Shown in pieces: positions 59,023 to 64,000 of a DNA stretch of 64,000 nt (its first letter is position 1; every line of letters begins with the position of its first letter). The stretch is taken from assembly GCF_015732285.1 (NCBI RefSeq), contig NZ_WIQU01000046.1:62001-126000 (forward strand). The letters are read 5' to 3'. Source of the DNA: Pectinatus frisingensis. GTDB lineage: Bacteria; Bacillota; Negativicutes; Selenomonadales; Selenomonadaceae. The position numbers and the translations under genes are program-made. A model generated the notes under the pieces. It worked only from the letters and a program-made list of their open reading frames with translations, was not told where the DNA came from and ran no database searches.

Positions 59023-59164
59023 AAAAATGTGCAATAATATTATTTATTCTGCACGTAAATATTTTAGTTGCCGCCATAAAATATAAATAGAAAAAAGAAT
59101 GGATTTTATTGATCATTACGATATAATAAAAAAGCTATAATATAATGAATTTATAAATATCAGT

Positions 59165-59309
59165 AATGGGGCTGCTGCACGTAATTTTTTTCATTCATAA
59201 ATATGCAATATTCTGCTTCCTTTGTTCGCTTGTAGAAGGGTGGGGAACCGCGCAGCGGTGATGGAGTGCATCCTTATGAGATTAATGTTATTCGTGTGAC
59301 AGCTCCATT
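59165..59309 (+). repeat. MITE-like inverted-repeat element, copy D
   Basis: Begins AATGGGGCTGCTGCACG and ends CGTGTGACAGCTCCATT. Shared blocks with copy A in reverse orientation: TTCATTCATAAATATGCAATA, GGTGGGGAACCGCG and TGCATCCTTATGAGATTAATGTTATTCGTGTGACAG (segments). It lies in the 420-base gap between the porin and ung; the rest of the gap is AT-rich with the ung promoter. Confidence 0.8.
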
Positions 59310-59365
59310 TTTATTGCAAATAATAAAGTATTAATTGCACCAGTGCGCAAAAATGCTTGTTTTAC

Positions 59366-59394
59366 TTGTTACATTAAGCGATTTTATATATAAT
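59366..59394 (+). promoter_or_regulatory. Sigma-70 promoter for ung
   Basis: TTGTTA (59366-59371), 17 bp, TATAAT (59389-59394), about 50 bases before the ung start. Confidence 0.7.
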
Positions 59395-59445
59395 ATATAA
59401 TGAATATTTAAATAGAAATGGCCTTTGAGGAGTATCAACAAGATT

Positions 59446-60120
59446 ATGCAAATTTTTAAGAATGATTGGGCGGACTATCTCAATGCAGAACTAAAGGAAG
59501 ATTATTATATAAAATTGCGGGATTTTTTGAAAGATGAATATAGGACCCGAATAATATTTCCCAGTATGTACGATATATTTAATGCATTGCATTATACCAG
59601 TTATCATGAATGCAAGGTAGTAATTTTAGGGCAGGATCCTTATCATGGTCCCGGGCAGGCACACGGGCTGAGTTTTTCGGTCAAACCGGGAGTGAAAGCA
59701 CCACCGTCACTTGTGAATATTTTTAAGGAACTGCATGATGATTTGGGATGTAAGATCCCCAATAATGGCTGCCTGCTTTCCTGGGCCCGGCAGGGAGTGC
59801 TCTTATTGAACGCCGTACTGACAGTACGTGAACATCAGGCCAATTCACATAAGGGAATTGGGTGGGAACGTTTTACCGATAAGGTGATTTCATTGTTGAA
59901 TGAAAGGGAAAAGCCACTTGCCTTCGTTTTATGGGGGGGGCCGGCCAGACGTAAGAAAGCAATGATCACCAATCCACGGCATTTTATTGTTGAATCAGCT
60001 CATCCCAGTCCATTATCGGCTTATAATGGCTTTTTCGGCAGTCATCCATTTTCAAAGGTAAATGATTTTTTGACTGATACGGGACAAAAACCGATAAATT
60101 GGCAGATACCTGATATTTAA
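59446..60120 (+). CDS. ung: Uracil-DNA glycosylase, family 1
   Basis: Removes uracil from DNA. 224 residues with the catalytic-water motif [18 protein letters not shown] (Asp and His), [16 protein letters not shown] in the uracil pocket, and the minor-groove loop [19 protein letters not shown]. The start is ATG 59446; an in-frame TTG seven codons earlier forms part of the ribosome site TTGAGGAG and is rejected. Confidence 0.97.
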   Translation: MQIFKNDWADYLNAELKEDYYIKLRDFLKDEYRTRIIFPSMYDIFNALHYTSYHECKVVILGQDPYHGPGQAHGLSFSVKPGVKAPPSLVNIFKELHDDLGCKIPNNGCLLSWARQGVLLLNAVLTVREHQANSHKGIGWERFTDKVISLLNEREKPLAFVLWGGPARRKKAMITNPRHFIVESAHPSPLSAYNGFFGSHPFSKVNDFLTDTGQKPINWQIPDI

Positions 60121-60264
60121 AACAAATATAATTCGTGCCGGAGTATTTGTGCGTTTCCTTGCATTTATCCAAAGGTCGACTTAATATTTGAAAACGGAAC
60201 AAGATAAAGTTTCAAGACAGGTATTTAATTATCACAATGCGAGTATAATAAAGGAGAGCTTTTT

Positions 60265-60918
60265 TTGCGGTTACGTAGACGGCCGTGGATAGCGGGAGCT
60301 ATCGCGGCATATAAGGATTTTGTGTTTCTCAAAGATAGTTTCACTCCGGCAGGTTTAAAAGGTGAGTGGACTAAAATTTTTGGCAATGATGCACCACTGT
60401 ATGTTGAACTTGGTACCGGCAAGGGGAATTTTATCTGTCAGGCTGCTGCCAGACACCCGGAAATAAATTTTTTGGGAATTGAACTGCAGCAGGATATAAT
60501 TTATTATGCCGCACGTAAAATAAATGAGGCTGATCTAAAAAATGTGCGATTGGCTGTTTTTGATATAAATGGTATTGATGAATTATTTAATGATGGAGAA
60601 GTAAATCGTTTTTACATAAATTTTTGCGATCCGTGGCCGAAAAAACGTCATGCCAAGCGTCGGCTGACTTACATTACATTTTTGGAAAAATATCATAAAT
60701 TATTAGCGTCATCCGGAGAATTATTCTTTAAAACGGACAACAAGTCATTGTTTGATTTTTCTTTGGAGCAATTTGCATTGGCTGGCTGCGACGTCAGGAA
60801 CGTCAGCTATGATTTACATGCGCAAGGATGTGCATGTGAAGATTTTGTGACTGAATATGAGCGTAAATTCAGTGGATTCGGTGAAAAAATAAATCGTTGC
60901 GAGGTTGTATTTCCGTGA
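60265..60918 (+). CDS. trmB: tRNA (guanine-N7-)-methyltransferase
   Basis: Methylates G46 of tRNAs with SAM. 217 residues: basic N-terminus RLRRRPWIAG, SAM motif YVELGTGKGNFICQAAARHP, NFLGIELQQDII, and the catalytic/substrate motif INFCDPWPKKRHAKRRLTY. The start is TTG 60265, six bases after AGGAGAG. A TATAAT box at 60244 may be its promoter. Overlaps the next gene by 4 bases (GTGA). Confidence 0.96.
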   Translation: MRLRRRPWIAGAIAAYKDFVFLKDSFTPAGLKGEWTKIFGNDAPLYVELGTGKGNFICQAAARHPEINFLGIELQQDIIYYAARKINEADLKNVRLAVFDINGIDELFNDGEVNRFYINFCDPWPKKRHAKRRLTYITFLEKYHKLLASSGELFFKTDNKSLFDFSLEQFALAGCDVRNVSYDLHAQGCACEDFVTEYERKFSGFGEKINRCEVVFP

Positions 60919-62114
60919 ATATAACGGGCAGAGAGCAATCAGTACAAAAGAAAAAATTTTGGATGAATGATATGGAAGCAGTGTTGGTTATTATGGTACT
61001 GCTCATAATTATCGGCACAATAAATGTCTTTAGTGCCAGTTTCATAACTGCTGAGATGAATTTTAACAATCCTTATTTTTTCCTTGTCAGACATTTAATA
61101 AGCATAGTGGTTGGCGCAGTAGTTTTTCTCTGTGCAGCGAAATTTGATTATCATAAACTGCGGGTTTTTGTGCCATTTCTTATGGTGTTTACCATAGGTG
61201 CGTTAATATTAGTACTGATGGCCGGAACTAGTGTAAATGGAGCCAAAAGGTGGATCGGTATTGGTTTTATGCAGTTTCAGCCATCAGAAATAGCTAAGTT
61301 AGTCAGTATAATAATGACGGCATCATTTCTGGGGTCAAAGATCGATAATCATAAAGCTATTCCCTTACTCAATCGAACATTTATCATTGCTGTACTCATG
61401 GCGACTGCTGTTGAGTTGGAGCCGGATATGGGAACAGCTTTGTTAGTGGCCGGGATTCCCCTGCTGATGCACTTCATTGCCGGGATGAAAATCAAATGGA
61501 TAGCTTATACGGTATTGGCGGCAGCAGTGTTATTCGGTATATTAGTGACATTGCAGTCTTATCGGTTAGACCGGATTAAGAGCTGGTATGATCCCTGGTC
61601 ACAGGCACAGGGCTTTGGCTATCAGACAGTTCAGTCTTTGTCAGCTATTGGATCTGGTGGTGTGTTTGGCATGGGATTGGGAAGAGGCGTGAGCAAATAT
61701 TCCTATTTACCGGAAGCGCATACTGATTTTGCTTTTGCTGTTTTTTCTCAAGAAAATGGTCTGTTTGCTGTATTGTTTGTTTTTGGTTTGTATGTGGCAT
61801 TGGCGGCGTATTGCGGTAAAATAGCCAGACGAGCCGGCGAAGGGTTTGGAAAAATGCTGGCCTGCGGTATTATGCTGTTGATTGTCGGCCAGGCAGCAGT
61901 TAATTTATATATGGTGATTGGTATTTTACCGGTCGTTGGTGTGCCATTGCCTTTTATAAGCTATGGTGGTACATCATTGATATTGAATATGGCTAGTATT
62001 GGCGTTTTGATCAACATCGGCAGATATGCCAATGCGGAAACGAAAAGAAGACCGCCGGATGAACAAAATATTGTTATAAAGACGGAACGGCGGAATCTAT
62101 ATCGTCTAAAATAA
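60915..62114 (+). CDS. SEDS peptidoglycan glycosyltransferase, FtsW/SpoVE type
   Basis: 399 residues, ten TMs. GSGGVFGMGLGRGVSKYSYLPEAHTDFAFAVFSQENG and LPVVGVPLPFISYGGTSLILNMASIG are SEDS hallmarks; the GRGVSKYSYLPE version is closer to FtsW/SpoVE than to RodA. It polymerises lipid II with a partner class B PBP, not found here. The start is GTG 60915 overlapping the trmB stop; a TTG 18 bases earlier is possible. It is outside a dcw cluster, so may be an FtsW paralogue. Confidence 0.9.
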   Translation: MNITGREQSVQKKKFWMNDMEAVLVIMVLLIIIGTINVFSASFITAEMNFNNPYFFLVRHLISIVVGAVVFLCAAKFDYHKLRVFVPFLMVFTIGALILVLMAGTSVNGAKRWIGIGFMQFQPSEIAKLVSIIMTASFLGSKIDNHKAIPLLNRTFIIAVLMATAVELEPDMGTALLVAGIPLLMHFIAGMKIKWIAYTVLAAAVLFGILVTLQSYRLDRIKSWYDPWSQAQGFGYQTVQSLSAIGSGGVFGMGLGRGVSKYSYLPEAHTDFAFAVFSQENGLFAVLFVFGLYVALAAYCGKIARRAGEGFGKMLACGIMLLIVGQAAVNLYMVIGILPVVGVPLPFISYGGTSLILNMASIGVLINIGRYANAETKRRPPDEQNIVIKTERRNLYRLK

Positions 62115-62156
62115 AAGCAGCTGTGGAATATTTATATTCCACAGCTGCTTCTATTT
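62115..62156. terminator. Bidirectional terminator between convergent genes
   Basis: AAGCAGCTGTGGAATAT (62115-62131) pairs with ATTCCACAGCTGCTT (62136-62150), followed by CTATTTTTT on the plus strand; A-rich flank on the other side serves the minus strand. Confidence 0.9.
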
Positions 62157-62645
62157 TTTATTGCCCTTATTTTTGCGGCGTAATTTTTTAACGAAATTGC
62201 GACCCGGTAAAAGATGGATAACTCGTACACCTGTATTATGAATACGTCGCAGAGTTGTAATTTTCACCTTTGTATGAGGACGCATATCGGAAATAGTACC
62301 AAAATCACCACGACACAGATACGTTATTTTTATTTTATCTGGTTTTATGACTTTGCGCAACGATAAAATAGCTTTTTCTGAAAGAATATTTTGTTCGCAG
62401 ATAAATAAATCGACAGCGCAATATTTTAAAAGTGGATAAACATGGACTATCAGGTGACCTTCTGATAAAGGTAGAAAAATCATCGAATGATTTCCCTTAA
62501 GGTTTTTAATTTCGGTTTGTAAAGGGTGGAAATCGTTATCATCAAGCGCATTTTTTAGAGCAGCTGACAGCAGACTGATATCATTTAATTTTTCAGGTTT
62601 ACAGTCGTACATGTCAATTACAAGCTGACGTGCTAAAATTTTCAC
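62151..62645 (-). CDS. AdoMet decarboxylase-like protein lacking the pyruvoyl serine
   Basis: 164 residues colinear with bacterial class 1b S-adenosylmethionine decarboxylase (SpeH/SpeD): MKILARQLVIDMYDC, NDISLLSAALKNAL, then SEGHLIVHVYPLLKYCAVDLFIC. In active enzymes this reads [22 protein letters not shown], where self-cleavage before Ser63 makes the pyruvoyl group. Here residue 63 is Gly (GGT), while His68 and Cys83 are kept at the same numbers. A basic C-terminal tail (KKLRRKNKGNKK) is added. Start is GTG 62645, eight bases after AAGGAG. 12 bp after rpoD. No decarboxylase activity expected; role unknown. Confidence 0.75.
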   Translation of the reverse strand: MKILARQLVIDMYDCKPEKLNDISLLSAALKNALDDNDFHPLQTEIKNLKGNHSMIFLPLSEGHLIVHVYPLLKYCAVDLFICEQNILSEKAILSLRKVIKPDKIKITYLCRGDFGTISDMRPHTKVKITTLRRIHNTGVRVIHLLPGRNFVKKLRRKNKGNKK

Positions 62646-62657
62646 GCAAATACTCCT

Positions 62658-63794
62658 TTATTCGAGGAAATCTTTTAATTTTTTACTGCGGCTTGGATGA
62701 CGCAATTTTCTTAGTGCCTTGGCTTCGATTTGCCGAATACGTTCCCGGGTGACACCAAAACTTTGACCCACTTCTTCAAGTGTCCTGGCTCTTCCGTCAT
62801 CAAGGCCGAACCGCAGCCGCAGAACTTTTTCTTCCCGCGGAGTAAGTGTCTTGAGGACATCTTCAAGCTGTTCTTTGAGCAGAACGAAAGATGCTGCTTC
62901 AGCTGGTGCCGGTGCATCATGATCTTCAATAAAATCACCTAAATGCGAGTCTTCTTCTTCACCTATAGGGGTTTCCAAAGAAACAGGCTCCTGAGCGATT
63001 TTCATAATTTCACGTACACGTTCTACTGTTACATCCATTTCTTTGGCAATTTCTTCCGGAGTCGGATCGCGTCCCAGGGACTGCAGTAACTGCCGGGAAA
63101 CACGAATGAGTTTGTTGATGGTTTCGACCATATGGACCGGGATGCGGATGGTACGTGCCTGATCGGCTATGGCACGGGTAATGGCCTGCCGAATCCACCA
63201 TGTGGCGTAGGTGCTGAACTTATAACCTTTGTTGTAGTCAAATTTTTCAACAGCCTTAATAAGACCTAGATTGCCCTCCTGGATCAGATCCAAAAACAAC
63301 ATGCCGCGGCCGACATAGCGTTTGGCGATACTGACAACGAGACGGAGATTGGCTTCTGCCAGACGTTTTTGCGCATTCATATCACCTTGTTCCATCTGCT
63401 TGGCCAGGGCTATTTCTTCATTGGCATTAAGCAAAGGAACTCTGCCGATTTCTTTTAGATACATACGAACCGGGTCGTCGATATTGACACCTTCCGGTAT
63501 GCTTAGATCAACATCGTCATCACTTTTGTCATCTGAATCTTTTACTTCGATATTATCCGTTTTGCCGGATAATTTTTCATTTGAACCTTCATCGACGATA
63601 TCAATGCCTTTTTTAGTAAATTTTTCATATAATTCATCTATTTCCTCAGGTGAAAGATCAATATTCTGCAAGGCTTCCATTACTTCGCCATATGTTAGTA
63701 CGCCGCCTTTTTTCTTTCCCTTGGAAAGTAGGTCTTTTATGAAGTCGGCACTTTGCGAGATAGCGGTAGATGTATGTTTAGTTGCTGATTGCAT
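62658..63794 (-). CDS. rpoD: Housekeeping RNA polymerase sigma factor
   Basis: Primary sigma-70. 378 residues: a short region 1.1, region 1.2 ([26 protein letters not shown]), regions 2.1-2.4 ([56 protein letters not shown] in outline), region 3, and region 4.2 ([22 protein letters not shown]). It lacks the large non-conserved insert, as in other Bacillota SigA. ATG start behind GGAGAGGAGG. 51 bp after dnaG. Confidence 0.97.
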   Translation of the reverse strand: MQSATKHTSTAISQSADFIKDLLSKGKKKGGVLTYGEVMEALQNIDLSPEEIDELYEKFTKKGIDIVDEGSNEKLSGKTDNIEVKDSDDKSDDDVDLSIPEGVNIDDPVRMYLKEIGRVPLLNANEEIALAKQMEQGDMNAQKRLAEANLRLVVSIAKRYVGRGMLFLDLIQEGNLGLIKAVEKFDYNKGYKFSTYATWWIRQAITRAIADQARTIRIPVHMVETINKLIRVSRQLLQSLGRDPTPEEIAKEMDVTVERVREIMKIAQEPVSLETPIGEEEDSHLGDFIEDHDAPAPAEAASFVLLKEQLEDVLKTLTPREEKVLRLRFGLDDGRARTLEEVGQSFGVTRERIRQIEAKALRKLRHPSRSKKLKDFLE

Positions 63795-63845
63795 TTACCT
63801 GCCTCCTCTCCGATATTATAAGATATAGAATGATTCGTATAGCAC

Positions 63846-64000
63846 TCAATTAGCTCCATCCATTTCTTTTCTAATTCGCTGAATTTCGATAAGTTCCTGC
63901 TGAAATCTGTCATCACCCTTACGTTCCAGTTCATCAGCTTTTAAACTGTGCTTAAGATAACTTTTTTTTAAAAATGACAGATGAATTGATTTTAAATAAT
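63846..64000 (-). CDS. dnaG: DNA primase, 3' end only
   Basis: The C-terminal 51 residues of a gene entering from the right edge, ending at TGA 63846-63848. The sequence KHSLKADELERKGDDRFQQELIE then IQRIRKEMDGAN matches the end of the DnaG DnaB-interacting domain (HRxxADELERxGDxRFLQELxExQRIKxEI). The dnaG-rpoD order is the standard macromolecular-synthesis arrangement in Bacillota, which supports the call. Confidence 0.85.
   Translation of the reverse strand, partial: YLKSIHLSFLKKSYLKHSLKADELERKGDDRFQQELIEIQRIRKEMDGAN

Overview
The window looks like a chromosomal segment of a diderm member of the Bacillota, most likely class Negativicutes (Selenomonadales/Veillonellales relatives); I cannot name a genus. 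Genes typical of Bacillota (mutS2, a UPF0735/PheB ACT protein, cvfB, the yqeK-LCP-rsfS string, a yybP-ykoY riboswitch before a terC gene) occur beside an outer-membrane beta-barrel porin with a signal peptide, a coiled coil and a C-terminal aromatic residue. TTG and GTG starts behind strong Shine-Dalgarno sites are common, and they change several start calls.

Layout. 1-5.7 kb: 3' end of a HAD phosphatase gene, trpS, a thioesterase-like gene, a chemoreceptor, an AraC regulator and a small DapF-like gene. 5.9-16.3 kb: sdaAB-sdaAA, cobalamin genes cbiB and cobO, an ABC-2 exporter, tgt-yajC, a 5-formyl-THF cyclo-ligase, a SpoIIE-like phosphatase, a small P-loop protein, then secD-secF from their own promoter. 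16.3-24.6 kb: a pyridoxal kinase, the Mn riboswitch with terC, an msrAB-cbiK operon, eno and an amino-acid permease. Two decayed elements flank eno: a MutS-family relic and an IS3 relic. 24.9-35.8 kb: yigZ, a second chemoreceptor, cca, pheB-hom-thrB (threonine synthesis), cheV, and yqeK-LCP-rsfS-cvfB. 35.9-47.8 kb, minus strand: rnpB, an rRNA/tRNA methyltransferase, yebC-ruvC-ruvA, tyrS, a class A PBP, mutS2, a U32 peptidase and zapA. 48-53 kb: a DUF4127 protein and a four-subunit 2-oxoacid:ferredoxin oxidoreductase. 53-59 kb: a beta-glucoside locus (RpiR regulator, PTS IIC, IIB and IIA, 6-phospho-beta-glucosidase, porin). 59.4-64 kb: ung, trmB, an ftsW-type gene, then dnaG (partial), rpoD and an AdoMet-decarboxylase-like gene on the minus strand.

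Most of this is housekeeping. The less ordinary items are: four copies of a ~140-bp element with terminal inverted repeats (A 246-382, B 28632-28774, C 52921-53065, D 59165-59309); an AdoMet decarboxylase homologue whose pyruvoyl-forming Ser63 is Gly; a half-length DapF homologue without the catalytic Cys; a chemoreceptor whose conserved hairpin-tip Arg is Gly; and the two relics around eno. I did not find a defence system, prophage or CRISPR array. All calls come from reading the sequence and recalled family motifs; no database search was run.
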